Assembly (NCBI RefSeq): GCF_000373585.1
Contig: NZ_KB891878.1
Location: 62,001-126,000 of the forward strand
Direction: 5' to 3'
Length of the DNA: 64,000 nt
Origin: Streptomyces sp. MspMP-M5
GTDB taxonomy: Bacteria > Actinomycetota > Actinomycetes > Streptomycetales > Streptomycetaceae
Below the pieces are notes generated by a model. It did not search any database, was not told where the DNA came from, and was given only the letters and a program-made list of their open reading frames with translations. Every line of letters begins with the position of its first letter. The first letter of the stretch is position 1. Below, in pieces: positions 24,673 to 33,357 of the stretch. The position numbers were made by a program, and so were the translations under genes.

Positions 24673-26070
24673 TCACCAGTCGCCGCCGTCGAACCCTCCG
24701 CCGTCGAAGCCGCCGCCGTCGCCGAAACCGCCGCCGAAGTCCGTGGGGTTGAAGTCGGCACCGGACTCGGTGCCGCCCTCGGGGCCGTTGAAGAACGACG
24801 GGGAGTCGGCGTACGCGGACGGGGCGCTGAGCACCGAGCCGAGCAGGGTCCCGGCGACCATGGCGGTGAGCACGCTGCCGCCGCCGAAGTAGCCGCCGGC
24901 CCACGGGGAGTAGGCCGGTCCGGCGTTCCAGTAGGGCTGCGGGCCGCCCGCGGTCCGGACGGTGCGGGTCATCGGCTCCAGGCCGTCGGCCACGCGGGTG
25001 GCGTCGGCGGCGCACGCCGGGACCGGGCGCGGGGCGCCGCCGGGCGGGGCCCACTGCACGTCGGTGGTGGAGGGGCCGTGCCGCGGGTCGAAGAAGCAGG
25101 GCAGCCGGCGCTCGGGGAGCGGGGCGCCGGTGCGGCGGGCGGCCAGGGTGGCCAGCGCGAACCGGCCGTCCTGAAGGGCCTCGGTCACCGGGCGGACGTC
25201 CTCGGGGCGGCGGGCCTCGGCCATCCGCGTCTTGGCGAGGTCGTAGGAGTCCAGGGCGCTGGTGTAGTCGGTGCGCATGGCGTCGGTGGCGCCGGGCTCG
25301 GACGGGCGGAAGTCGAGCCGGTCGAGTTCCTCGCCGAAGGCGGTGATGTCCTCGTCGACGACCACCCGCAGCGCCTCCAGCTCGGCGCGCTCGCGCTCCT
25401 CGCGCTGCTTCTTGGCCCGGCGGAAGAGGGCGTAGCCGCCCACGCCGCCGGCCACCACCACGGCGCCGCCGATCAGCAGCCCGGTGGCGGAGCCGCCGCC
25501 GTCGCCACCGCCGTCGGCCCAGGAGGCGGGGGCCTCACCGCGGGCCTGCGCGGCGGCCTGCCGGGCGAAGTCGGTGACCATGCCCTTGGCGTCGCCGGGG
25601 TGGGAGTCCTTGGCGGCGGTTTTGAGGTTGATGACGGCGTTGTGGGCGAGGACCTGTCGGTCGGCGCCGGCGTTGAAGCCGTTGGCGCCGAGGTGGACGA
25701 CGTAGACGCCGGTGATGCCGACCTTGGCGCGCAGGACGCGCATCAGGGTTGCCTGGGGGAATTCGGGGGTGTCCGGCAGGACGGCGACGAAGACCGGCTT
25801 GTCGGCGTCGCGTATCTTCCGCGCCAGGGCGTCGCGGTCGGCGTCCGGGAGCTGGTCGCGGACCCGCGGGTCGACGTACACCGGGCTCTTCTTGAGTGCC
25901 TCGGCGACGGTGTCCAGGCCGCTGCCGGCGGCGTGCGCGGGCTGCGGCAGGACGGCCGCCCCGACGAGCAGCACCACGGCCGCCAGCAGGAAGCCGGTCA
26001 GCAGTCGGGGCAGAGCGCCGGGGAGAACTCTCGGCAGTGCGCCGGGCGAGGGCCGGCGAAGGGCTGACAT
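24673..26070 (-). CDS. TPM-domain-like envelope protein with Gly/Phe/Asp tail
   Basis: A protein of 465 residues. The signal peptide (about 1-46) ends AHAAGS. An extracytoplasmic TPM-like domain follows (about 50-190), with 'KSPVYVDPRVRDQLPDADRD' and 'VFVAVLPDTPEFPQ'. A membrane helix (about 200-222) leads to a charged, probably coiled-coil cytoplasmic region rich in Glu/Arg. The last 60 residues are Gly/Phe/Asp repeats (GGFDGGGFDGGDW). ATG at 26070 has GAGGAG about 10 bases upstream. TPM proteins are linked to envelope maintenance and photosystem repair in other phyla; the role here is unknown. Confidence 0.72.
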   Translation of the reverse strand: MSALRRPSPGALPRVLPGALPRLLTGFLLAAVVLLVGAAVLPQPAHAAGSGLDTVAEALKKSPVYVDPRVRDQLPDADRDALARKIRDADKPVFVAVLPDTPEFPQATLMRVLRAKVGITGVYVVHLGANGFNAGADRQVLAHNAVINLKTAAKDSHPGDAKGMVTDFARQAAAQARGEAPASWADGGGDGGGSATGLLIGGAVVVAGGVGGYALFRRAKKQREERERAELEALRVVVDEDITAFGEELDRLDFRPSEPGATDAMRTDYTSALDSYDLAKTRMAEARRPEDVRPVTEALQDGRFALATLAARRTGAPLPERRLPCFFDPRHGPSTTDVQWAPPGGAPRPVPACAADATRVADGLEPMTRTVRTAGGPQPYWNAGPAYSPWAGGYFGGGSVLTAMVAGTLLGSVLSAPSAYADSPSFFNGPEGGTESGADFNPTDFGGGFGDGGGFDGGGFDGGDW

Positions 26071-26186
26071 GGGACTGGTCTCCTCAACTTCATGGTGATA
26101 TGCGGGACATGGCGGAAAAGTGACGCATCGGTGCCGGTGACCGCCGCGGAGGCGCTGCGCCGGGCTCTGACCCATTTGGCACGCCC

Positions 26187-27683
26187 TTAACCGTACGAGA
26201 GATCGGAGCAGGGGTCGTCGGCGGCGGAGCGTGCGGCACCGGCCGGGCGGTCCGCCGGGGCGCCGGCGCCGAGCGCGGGCCCGTCGGCGTAGTCCCGGCC
26301 GATGATGAGCGTGACGCCGGGGGCGGCGGCCTGCTGGAGGACCGCGCCGGGGAAGTAGCGGGCGACCGTCCGGGCCGGGGCCTGCTGCCCGGCGCCGTAG
26401 GCGATGACGGTGGCGGTGTGCTGCTGGGCGGCGGCGGTGTCGGTGCGGGTGACGTGGAAGCCGGCCGCCCGCAGTTCGGCGGCGGCGTGTGCGGCGAGCC
26501 CGGGGACGGTGGTGCCGTTGTAGACCGCGATGCCGACGCCGCCGGTGGACGGCGGGGCCTGCGGCGCCGGGGCGGGGAGCCCGGCCTTGCCCTCGTCCGC
26601 CGCGCCGGGCCGGGCGGCGGCGCCGTCCACGGGGCGGTCGGCGCGCAGTTCGGTCCACAGCCGGTCGGCGTCCGGGTGGACGACCGCGACCCGGGCGCCC
26701 TGGTAGCGCCAGGGCAGGGTCAGGAACTTGGTGTTGTGCAGATCGACGTCCTTCATCGACAGCGCGAAGGCGAGGAGGCGGTCCGCCGAGCCCAGTCCGG
26801 GGTCGACGGTCATCGCGGCGGTGGCCGCCCGGGCCAGCGGGAGCAGCGCGGAGGGGTTCATGCCCCGGGCCCTGACCTTCTTGATGAGCGCGGCGGTGAA
26901 CGCCTGCTGGCGCTTGATCCGGCCGATGTCCGAACCGTCCCCGAGGCCGTGCCGCAGGCGGACGTAGTCCAGCGCCCGCTGCCCGGAGACGGTCTGCGGG
27001 CCCCGGGGGAAGACCAGGCGGCCGCGGGCTCCCCGGTGCGGGTCGAGGTCGCCTTCGTAGATGTCCTGCGGCAGGCAGACGGGCACCCCGCCGACCGCGG
27101 TGGTGAGCGTGGCGAAGCCGGCGAAGTCGACGACGACGGTGTGGTCCACCCGCAGTCCGGTCAGCCGCTCCACGGTGTTCTGGGTGCAGGCGGGGTTGCC
27201 GCCGGCCGTGCGGCCCACGGTGAAGGCGGAGTTGAACATGGCGGCGGGCTGCCGCGGGGTCCACCGGCCGTCGGGCAGCCGGCAGGGCGGGATCTCCACG
27301 AGGGCGTCCCGGGGGAAGGAGACCGCGAGGGCGTGCCGGCCGTCGCCGTGGACGTGCAGCAGGAAGGCGGTGTCGGAGCGGCCCACGTCGCCCTCGCCGC
27401 CGCCGAGCCGGCGGTTGCCGCCGGCGCGCGAGTCGGAGCCGATGACCAGGACGTTGGTGCCGCCGCCGGCGGCGGGCCGGTCGTGGCTGAGGCCGTCCTC
27501 GCCGAAGGTGGTGATGTCGCCGTTGAGCCGGAGGTAGAGCCAGCCGGCCCCGGCGACCAGCAGCACCAGGGCCGAGACGAGTGCCGCGGCCGTCGCCCGG
27601 ACCCCGCCGGCCCGGCGCGCCCCTTCCTCGGCGGGTCCGTCCCCGCCGTCGTGTGCGGCGCCTGCGGTGTCGCTGCGTGTCAC
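26187..27683 (-). CDS. LytR-CpsA-Psr family cell-wall ligase with LytR_C domain
   Basis: A protein of 498 residues. One N-terminal membrane helix (about 28-50) precedes an LCP catalytic domain: 'NVLVIGSDSRAGGN', 'RSDTAFLLHVHGDGRHALAV', 'SFPRDALVEIP', 'GLRVDHTVVVDFAGF' and 'ALDYVRLRHGLGDGSDIGR' carry the conserved Asp/Arg residues that bind polyprenyl pyrophosphate. A LytR_C domain (about 375-475, 'GVGIAVYNGTTVPGLA') follows. It transfers glycopolymers from lipid carrier to peptidoglycan outside the membrane. GTG at 27683 has GAGG 8 bases upstream. Divergent from tatA. Confidence 0.9.
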   Translation of the reverse strand: MTRSDTAGAAHDGGDGPAEEGARRAGGVRATAAALVSALVLLVAGAGWLYLRLNGDITTFGEDGLSHDRPAAGGGTNVLVIGSDSRAGGNRRLGGGEGDVGRSDTAFLLHVHGDGRHALAVSFPRDALVEIPPCRLPDGRWTPRQPAAMFNSAFTVGRTAGGNPACTQNTVERLTGLRVDHTVVVDFAGFATLTTAVGGVPVCLPQDIYEGDLDPHRGARGRLVFPRGPQTVSGQRALDYVRLRHGLGDGSDIGRIKRQQAFTAALIKKVRARGMNPSALLPLARAATAAMTVDPGLGSADRLLAFALSMKDVDLHNTKFLTLPWRYQGARVAVVHPDADRLWTELRADRPVDGAAARPGAADEGKAGLPAPAPQAPPSTGGVGIAVYNGTTVPGLAAHAAAELRAAGFHVTRTDTAAAQQHTATVIAYGAGQQAPARTVARYFPGAVLQQAAAPGVTLIIGRDYADGPALGAGAPADRPAGAARSAADDPCSDLSYG

Positions 27684-27748
27684 GTGTGCACCCTCGTCCG
27701 TGCGCTCCCCTGACGGCGGAGGGATCTCCCGCGCACAGGGTTATACAG

Positions 27749-27756
27749 TTGCGCAA
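27749..27756. promoter_or_regulatory. TTGCGCAA palindrome upstream of tatA
   Basis: TTGCGCAA lies between the divergent LCP and tatA genes, in an AT-rich patch (TTATACAGTTGCGCAATG). A longer version, ATTGCGCAAT, recurs at 28236-28245 just before the next gene, so the two may be sites for one regulator. The motif is short and the factor unknown. Confidence 0.35.
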
Positions 27757-27841
27757 TGTAGCAAGTGATATTCACGGCCCGGTCTCCGCGACCGCGGCCG
27801 TGAATTCCGACCGTGGTGACAACGAGAGAAGGGTGGCAGCG

Positions 27842-28159
27842 ATGCTGCGCAACGGACTGGAACCCTGGCATCTGCTGATCGTGGCACTCGTGGTGATTCT
27901 CCTGTTCGGCTCCAAGAAGCTGCCGGACACCGCCCGCGCGCTGGGCAAGTCGCTGCGCATCCTCAAGAGCGAGGCCAAGGCGATGAAGGGCGACGACGCA
28001 ACGCCGCCCACCACCACCTACACCGCGGGGCAGCAGGAGCCGGCGCAGGCACCGGCGGAGCCGCCGCGCACGATCCACGCGGCACCCGGCGGCGTCAACT
28101 CCGGACATCCGTCCGCAGTCCGTACGGACCAGGAGACCGGCCCGGGCGCCGCGCACTGA
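27842..28159 (+). CDS. tatA: Sec-independent translocase subunit TatA
   Basis: A protein of 105 residues with the standard TatA layout: a short N-terminus, one membrane helix 'PWHLLIVALVVILLFGSKKL', the FG hinge, an amphipathic helix 'PDTARALGKSLRILKSEAK', and an acidic/Pro-rich disordered tail. It would form the pore for folded twin-arginine substrates such as EfeB in this window. No tatC is adjacent, so this may be an extra copy. ATG at 27842 has AAGGGTGG upstream. Confidence 0.9.
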   Translation: MLRNGLEPWHLLIVALVVILLFGSKKLPDTARALGKSLRILKSEAKAMKGDDATPPTTTYTAGQQEPAQAPAEPPRTIHAAPGGVNSGHPSAVRTDQETGPGAAH

Positions 28160-28235
28160 GCCGCCCGCGCGTCCGGGCGGCGCGCCACGCCCGGACTGCA
28201 CCGCGCCCACCCCACCCATGAACAACACTTTAGGG

Positions 28236-28245
28236 ATTGCGCAAT
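28236..28245. promoter_or_regulatory. ATTGCGCAAT palindrome
   Basis: A perfect 10-base palindrome in the AT-rich leader about 125 bases before the membrane-protein gene at 28370. It shares its core with 27749-27756, which suggests a common regulator of the two neighbouring genes. No family can be assigned. Confidence 0.4.
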
Positions 28246-28369
28246 AAGGGAACCATCAAGAAGCGCGCGGCGTTGCCCGGAGGGCGGCCCGATCCGGCCA
28301 CCGTCCGACGGCGCGGCCGCGCACCGGGCCGTCGGGCAACCTTGACTCTCAACCCATCGGGGAAGACAC

Positions 28370-29161
28370 GTGCACCAGAACGACCGCTTACAGGCACCGG
28401 ACACCGCCGCCTTCGAGCGCACCGTGGACCAGGCCCTGAGCTCCCCGGAGATCAGGGCGGCGCTGGCGCGGACGGCCGGGCCGTTCACCGCCGAGCAGTT
28501 GCGCAGCGCGGCGCTTCGGGCACGCGACGCCCTCGCCGCCACGGCGGCCGCCGAACACCGCGAACTGGCCCGGCTGCGCGCCGCCGCGGCCGACGGCACA
28601 CTGCCGGTGCCCCGGCGCGCCGGGACGGCGTCCCGCAGCGGCGGGGTGCTGCCCGCGCTGGGCGTGCTGGTGCCGGGCCTGGCCGCCATCGCGGCGACCG
28701 TCTTCCTCGTCATCGGCTTCGGATTGCGGGCGGTGGCCGAGCCGTCCCGGCTGGCGGACGAGCTGGTCACGGCGGGCTGGACGTCCGCCGCGGTCGCCTG
28801 CATCGCCGGCCTGGCGGGGCTGGGCTGGCTGCTGGTGGCGGCCTCGCGCAACCGCGCGGCCGGCGCCGGCTCCCCCGCCGAGGCCGCCCCGGAGGTCGTG
28901 CGGGCCCACGAAGCCTGGCAACTGGCCCTGCTGGAGCGGGGGATCATGCCGTTCCTGCTGGGCCGGCTCGATGCCGCGGCGGACGCGGAGGACACCGTGC
29001 GGCCCGCGCTGCCCCGGCCGGCCGGGGCCGGGGCGGCCGGCGGCACGGGCCCGGCCCGTCCGGCACCCGACGACGATCCCGGCTTCGGCTCCCCGGACTT
29101 CAGCAGCCCGGACTTCGGCCGGCCGGGCTTCTCCGGGCCGACGGCACCCGGTGCGCCCTGA
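28370..29161 (+). CDS. Two-helix membrane protein of unknown function, with a TTA codon
   Basis: A protein of 263 residues. A charged helical N-terminus (about 1-80, probably cytoplasmic) precedes two membrane helices (about 95-120 and 140-162). A further soluble part ends in repeats of 'GFGSPDFSSPDFGRPGF'. I do not recognise the family. Codon 7 (28388-28390) is TTA, the rare leucine codon read by the bldA tRNA in Streptomyces, so synthesis may be development-dependent. GTG at 28370 has GGGGAA upstream. A strong convergent terminator follows. Confidence 0.65.
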   Translation: MHQNDRLQAPDTAAFERTVDQALSSPEIRAALARTAGPFTAEQLRSAALRARDALAATAAAEHRELARLRAAAADGTLPVPRRAGTASRSGGVLPALGVLVPGLAAIAATVFLVIGFGLRAVAEPSRLADELVTAGWTSAAVACIAGLAGLGWLLVAASRNRAAGAGSPAEAAPEVVRAHEAWQLALLERGIMPFLLGRLDAAADAEDTVRPALPRPAGAGAAGGTGPARPAPDDDPGFGSPDFSSPDFGRPGFSGPTAPGAP

Positions 29162-29199
29162 CCCGCGCCGCCAGGAGAGGACTCCCCCGGCGGCGCGGG
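29162..29199. terminator. Bidirectional terminator before terD
   Basis: CCCGCGCCGCC (29162-29172) pairs with GGCGGCGCGGG (29189-29199), and the loop can form an inner GGAG/CTCC stem. It begins directly after the stop of the membrane-protein gene and lies 10 bases before the stop of convergent terD. Confidence 0.75.
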
Positions 29200-29209
29200 C
29201 GGCGCCGGC

Positions 29210-29791
29210 TCACAGATGCGCGGCGATGGCCGGCATCAGGTCCTCGAACGTGCGGCCCTGGGTGGGCGTACCGAGGGCCGCCATCTCCCAACCGCCGCCC
29301 GACCGGAAGACCTTGGCCATGATCTGGGCGGTGTGCGAACCGCCGGCGGAGAGGGTGTAGCGGGCCAGCTCCTGGCCGTTGGTCTCGTCCAGCAGGCGGC
29401 AGAAGGCGTTCTCCACCTCCTGGAAGGTCTGCCCGGTGAAGGAGTTGACGGTGAAGAAGATCTGGTCGACGTGGACCGGCACCCGCGACAGGTCGACCAG
29501 GATCGACTCGTCGTCACCGCCCTGACCCGCGCCGCCGACGAGATTGTCGCCGGTGTGCCGCACCGAGCCGTCGTCGCTGACCAGGTGGTTGAAGAAGACG
29601 ACGTCGACGGGCTGCTGGCCGGCGAAGAGCACCGCCGAGGCGTCGAGGTCGATCTCCCGGGCGGTGAGCCGGGCGAGAAAGCCCTTGCGGCGCGCGGCCT
29701 GCCAGCCCAGGCCCATCCGGACCACGCTCAGTGCGCCGCCGTCGGCCTTGCTCAGGCTGACCTTCTGGCCCTTGCTCAAATTCACACTCAT
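29210..29791 (-). CDS. TerD-family stress protein
   Basis: A protein of 193 residues matching TerD: 'NLSKGQKVSLSK' at the start, 'DLDASAVLFA', 'GGDDESILVDLSRVPVHVDQ' (acidic calcium-binding loops) and 'GGSHTAQIMAKVFRSGGGWE' near the end. TerD proteins are soluble Ca2+-binding factors linked to tellurite and membrane stress and to differentiation in Streptomyces. ATG at 29791 follows GGGGA by 5 bases; ATG at 29803 with GGAGA 8 bases upstream would add four residues (MGNQ) and is equally possible. Confidence 0.85.
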   Translation of the reverse strand: MSVNLSKGQKVSLSKADGGALSVVRMGLGWQAARRKGFLARLTAREIDLDASAVLFAGQQPVDVVFFNHLVSDDGSVRHTGDNLVGGAGQGGDDESILVDLSRVPVHVDQIFFTVNSFTGQTFQEVENAFCRLLDETNGQELARYTLSAGGSHTAQIMAKVFRSGGGWEMAALGTPTQGRTFEDLMPAIAAHL

Positions 29792-29925
29792 CTGATTCCC
29801 CATATGTCGGTCTCCACTGGAAACGGATGCGCCGGCACGGCAGTTCCGGCTTCGGCCGGCAAATCCCGCGCCGCCTCGCGGACAGAGCCGACATACCGGG
29901 ACGGACGTCGCTGCCGGGCGCCCGC

Positions 29926-30192
29926 TCAGTCCCGGGAGTTGCCGAACAGCAGCCGGTAGACGATGAGCAGGACCAGGGCGCCGGCGACGGCCGAGACCCA
30001 GGTGGCGAGGTCGAAGAAGTTGTGCGCGATCGGGCGGTGCAGGAACTTCGCCGACAGCCAGCCGCCGATGAACGACCCGGCGATACCGATGAGCGTGGTG
30101 CCCACCAGTCCGCCCGGATCGCGCCCGGGAAGCAGGAACTTGGCTATCGCCCCGGCCAGGAGCCCGAGCACGATCCAGCTGATGATGCCCAC
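29926..30192 (-). CDS. GlsB/YeaQ/YmgE family small membrane protein
   Basis: A protein of 88 residues with three hydrophobic helices and the family pattern 'GIISWIVLGLLAGAIAKFL' followed by 'PGRDPGGLVGTTLIGIAGSF', which carries the conserved glycine-rich segment. Members are stress-induced inner-membrane proteins of unknown mechanism. GTG at 30192 is preceded by AAAGGA. A palindrome at 30310-30325 lies in the divergent promoter region shared with the alcohol dehydrogenase gene. Confidence 0.85.
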   Translation of the reverse strand: MGIISWIVLGLLAGAIAKFLLPGRDPGGLVGTTLIGIAGSFIGGWLSAKFLHRPIAHNFFDLATWVSAVAGALVLLIVYRLLFGNSRD

Positions 30193-30309
30193 GGGACATC
30201 CTTTCCTCGGTCGTTGGGTACGGCTGTCGTCGCCCACGGCGGCCGCCGTGCGGGACCTCGTCCTCCAAGGACGCGCCGGTGACGACCACCGTTGCGTACG
30301 GACCGAAAA

Positions 30310-30325
30310 TCTACATCACTGTAGA
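30310..30325. promoter_or_regulatory. TCTACA-N4-TGTAGA operator-like palindrome
   Basis: TCTACA-TCAC-TGTAGA between two divergent genes, 118 bases from the small membrane protein start and 78 bases before the alcohol dehydrogenase start. It shares both half-sites and spacing with 6964-6981. One trans-acting repressor of TACA/TGTA type could serve both loci. Confidence 0.5.
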
Positions 30326-30402
30326 AGTTGATGGTCCGCGCACCAGCCAGGCCGGCCGGGGCAGCGTTTGCCCCGGTGACGGGCGGGCGGGACGCTGGGG
30401 AC

Positions 30403-31449
30403 ATGGCACGCGCCGGGCACCCGGAGACGCTCTCCGGGTGGGCCGTCGAGCGGCCGGGGCCGGTCGCCTCGGGGCCGCTCGCGGCGGTGCGCCGGCCCGT
30501 TCCGGAGCCGGGCCCCGGGGACCTGCTGGTGAGTGTGGAGGCTTGCGGTGTCTGTCGTACGGATCTGCATCTCGCTGAGGGTGATCTTCCACCGCACCGG
30601 CCGGCGACCGTACCGGGACACGAGATCGTGGGCCGGGTGGCTGCCGCGGGTGCGGCGGTGACGGAGTTCCGGACCGGCGACCGGGTCGGCGGGGCCTGGC
30701 TGCGGGCCACCTGCGGGGAGTGCCGGTACTGCCGGGCCGGGGCCGAGAACCTCTGCCCCGCCTCGCGGTACACCGGATGGGACGCGGACGGCGGGTTCGC
30801 GGACCTGACGCTGCTGCCGGCGGACTACGCCTATCCCCTGCCGGAAGAGGCGGACCCGGAGACGCTGGCCCCCCTGCTGTGCGCCGGGATCATCGGCTAC
30901 CGGGCGCTGCGCCGGTGCGCCCTGCCCCCGGGCGGGCGGCTCGGCCTCTACGGCTTCGGGGGTTCGGCACATCTGGCGGCGCAGGTCGCGGTGGCCGAAG
31001 GGGCCCGGGTGCATGTGCTGACCCGGTCCGCGCGGGCCCGTGAACTGGCGCGCGAGCTGGGCGCGGTGTCCGCCGGCGGCGCCCACGACCGCCCGCCGGA
31101 ACCGCTCGACTCCGCGATCCTCTTCGCGCCGGTGGGCGAGCTGGTGCCGGTGGCGCTGGCGGCGCTGGACCGGTCGGGGACGCTCGCCGTCGCCGGCATC
31201 CACCTCACCGACATCCCGCCGCTCACCTACGAGGAGCACCTCTTCTACGAACGGAGCCTGTGCAGCGTGACGGCGAACACCCGGCGCGACGGACGGGAGT
31301 TCCTGGCGGCCGCGGCACGGATCGGTATCCGGGTCACGACCACGCCGTATCCGCTCGGCCGGGCGCCCGAGGCGCTCGCCGACCTGGCGGGCGACCGGGT
31401 CCGGGGGGCGGCCGTGCTGCTGCCCGACCCGGACTTCAGCCCGTCGTGA
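30403..31449 (+). CDS. Zinc-dependent alcohol dehydrogenase
   Basis: A protein of 348 residues of the medium-chain dehydrogenase family. Catalytic zinc ligands are the Cys of '[11 protein letters not shown]' and the His of 'VPGHEIVG'. The structural zinc site is the four-cysteine run '[15 protein letters not shown]'. The cofactor fold starts at '[17 protein letters not shown]', with GxGGxxH in place of the usual GxGxxG. ATG at 30403 is chosen; GGGACG is 8 bases upstream. It likely oxidises a primary alcohol with NAD(P). The 3' end overlaps the convergent MmcQ gene by 14 bases. Confidence 0.87.
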   Translation: MARAGHPETLSGWAVERPGPVASGPLAAVRRPVPEPGPGDLLVSVEACGVCRTDLHLAEGDLPPHRPATVPGHEIVGRVAAAGAAVTEFRTGDRVGGAWLRATCGECRYCRAGAENLCPASRYTGWDADGGFADLTLLPADYAYPLPEEADPETLAPLLCAGIIGYRALRRCALPPGGRLGLYGFGGSAHLAAQVAVAEGARVHVLTRSARARELARELGAVSAGGAHDRPPEPLDSAILFAPVGELVPVALAALDRSGTLAVAGIHLTDIPPLTYEEHLFYERSLCSVTANTRRDGREFLAAAARIGIRVTTTPYPLGRAPEALADLAGDRVRGAAVLLPDPDFSPS

Positions 31450-31810
31450 GATAGGCCGCGACGAGGTCGGCGGGGGCCGCCTGCTTCCAGGAGTCGAGCA
31501 GGATGTCGCGCAGCTCGTCGACGTCGTCCAGGGCGGCCAGGCGCACCCGGACCCAGTTCGAACCGGCCTCGTGGGGCGGCACCCAGAACTTCTCCGGCTC
31601 CGCCGCGATCAGCTCGCCGCGCTCGTGCATGGGGCACCGCACGGCGAACGAGGTCTCGTCGTCGGGCACGGTGAGGAACATCTTCCCGGCGACCCGGAAG
31701 GTGGGCATGCCCCACGCCTGCTTCTCCGCGGTCTGCGGGAGGGCGAGCGCGATACGGCGGACGTCGTCGGAGTCCGGCACCGGGCCGGAGCCGGAAGGGG
31801 TCGTGGTCAC
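31436..31810 (-). CDS. MmcQ/YjbR family protein
   Basis: A protein of 124 residues. '[20 protein letters not shown]', '[20 protein letters not shown]' and '[20 protein letters not shown]' match the MmcQ/YjbR fold (CyaY-like, putative DNA binding). The biochemical role of the family is not established. GTG at 31810 lacks a strong ribosome-binding site. Its last 14 bases overlap the 3' end of the convergent alcohol dehydrogenase gene. Confidence 0.82.
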   Translation of the reverse strand: MTTTPSGSGPVPDSDDVRRIALALPQTAEKQAWGMPTFRVAGKMFLTVPDDETSFAVRCPMHERGELIAAEPEKFWVPPHEAGSNWVRVRLAALDDVDELRDILLDSWKQAAPADLVAAYLTTG

Positions 31811-31896
31811 GTCACCAGGGTACGGCGCGGACGATCATCTCCCGATCGCCGCCCGGACGGCCCCGGCCACCGGGCTCCGGCACAGGCCGCCGCGGC

Positions 31897-33357
31897 TCAC
31901 CACGGGGACGGGGCGTAGTCCTTGAGGAAGCAGCCGTAGAGGTCCTCGCCCTGTTCGCCGCGGACGATCGGGTCGTAGACCCGGGCCGCGCCGTCCACCA
32001 GGTCGAGCGGGGCGTGGAAGCCCTCGTCGGCCAGCCGCATCTTCTCCGGGTGCGGGCGCTCGTCGGTGATCCAGCCGGTGTCGACCGCGGTCATCAGGAT
32101 GCCGTCGGTCTCCAGCATCTCCCGGGCGCTGGTGCGGGTGAGCATGTTGAGCGCGGCCTTGGCCATGTTGGTGTGCGGGTGGCCGGGGCCCTTGTAGCCG
32201 CGGCTGAACTGGCCCTCCATCGCGGAGACGTTGACCACGTACTTGCGCCGGGCCGGTGAGCCGGCCAGTGCCGGGCGCAACTTGCTGACCAGCAGGAACG
32301 GCGCGGTCATATTGCAGAGCTGGACCTCCAGCAGCTCGACCGGGTCGACCTCGTCCACCTTGTGGATCCAGCTGTTGGTCGCGTGCAGATCGGGCACCAG
32401 CCCGCCGGCGTCGATCGCGGTACCCGCCTCGATCCGGGCGGGCGAGGCGGAGCCGCTGGTCAGGGCCAGGGCGGTGAGGTGCTCGGCGGTCAGCCCGGCC
32501 GGCCCGCCGGGCACCGCGGCGGGCAGCGCGGGCGTGCCGCTGCCGAAGTGGCCGAGGACGACGGACGCGGGCAGCTCACCGGCCGGCAGCGGCGCGGACT
32601 CGGCCTCCACCAGCTTGGCGTACGCCTCGGGCGAGCGGCGGACGGTCTGCGCGGCGTTGTTGATCAGGATGTCCAGCGGGCCCTCGGCGCTGACCGTCTC
32701 GGCGAGCGAGAGGACCTGCGCGGGGTCGCGGAGGTCGATCCCGACGATCTTCAGCCGGTGCAGCCACTCCGCGCTGTCCGGCATCGCCGTGAAGCGCCGG
32801 ATCGCGTCGTTGGGAAAGCGGGTGGTGATGGTGGTGTGCGCGCCGTCCCGCAGCAGCCGGAGCGCGATGTACATGCCGATCTTGGCGCGGCCGCCGGTGA
32901 GCAGCGCCCGCCGCCCCGTGAGGTCGGTGCGGGCCTCCCGGCGCGCCCGGTTCTCCGCGGCGCAGGAGGGGCACAGCTGGTGGTAGAACGCGTCGACCTC
33001 GACGTAGCGGTCCTTGCAGACGTAGCAGGAGCGGGGCCGCTCCAGGATGCCGGCGACCTCGCCGGTCACCGAAGTGGTCAGGGCGCGGCCCATGGTCTCG
33101 TCGTCGATCCGGTCGGCGGCACCGGTGGCGGTGGCCTCGGTGACGGCCTTGTCGTGGGCGGTCTTGGCGGCCCGGCGCTCCTGCCGGCGGCGGCGCTTGA
33201 CCTCACGGAAGATGCCGGCGGTGGCCCGACGTATGGTGATCGCGTCGGGGTGGTCCACCGGCAGCTCGTCCAGCTCTTCGAGGACGCTCAGGCAGATCGC
33301 CATCCGCCGGGCGTCGATTCCGGCGCCCTCGGCCCGGCCTTCTTCGGTCACCGTCAT
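31897..33357 (-). CDS. SDR-fold protein with N-terminal zinc-ribbon, catalytic Tyr missing
   Basis: A protein of 486 residues. A charged helical N-terminus leads to a Cys4 ribbon ('CYVCKDRYVEVDAFYHQLCP' then SC, about residues 112-134). A Rossmann domain follows with 'LLTGGRAKIGMYIALRLLRD' in place of TGxxxGIG, 'DILINNAAQT', and 'VNVSAMEGQFSRGYKGPG' then 'HPHTNMAKAALNML'. Aligned on the lysine, the usual YxxxK is TNMAK, so the catalytic tyrosine is replaced, and the Ser-Lys distance is five residues longer than normal. ATG at 33357 has AGGAAAG upstream. It may be a binding or regulatory protein rather than a standard dehydrogenase. The gene is divergent from the VMAP locus. Confidence 0.72.
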   Translation of the reverse strand: MTVTEEGRAEGAGIDARRMAICLSVLEELDELPVDHPDAITIRRATAGIFREVKRRRRQERRAAKTAHDKAVTEATATGAADRIDDETMGRALTTSVTGEVAGILERPRSCYVCKDRYVEVDAFYHQLCPSCAAENRARREARTDLTGRRALLTGGRAKIGMYIALRLLRDGAHTTITTRFPNDAIRRFTAMPDSAEWLHRLKIVGIDLRDPAQVLSLAETVSAEGPLDILINNAAQTVRRSPEAYAKLVEAESAPLPAGELPASVVLGHFGSGTPALPAAVPGGPAGLTAEHLTALALTSGSASPARIEAGTAIDAGGLVPDLHATNSWIHKVDEVDPVELLEVQLCNMTAPFLLVSKLRPALAGSPARRKYVVNVSAMEGQFSRGYKGPGHPHTNMAKAALNMLTRTSAREMLETDGILMTAVDTGWITDERPHPEKMRLADEGFHAPLDLVDGAARVYDPIVRGEQGEDLYGCFLKDYAPSPW

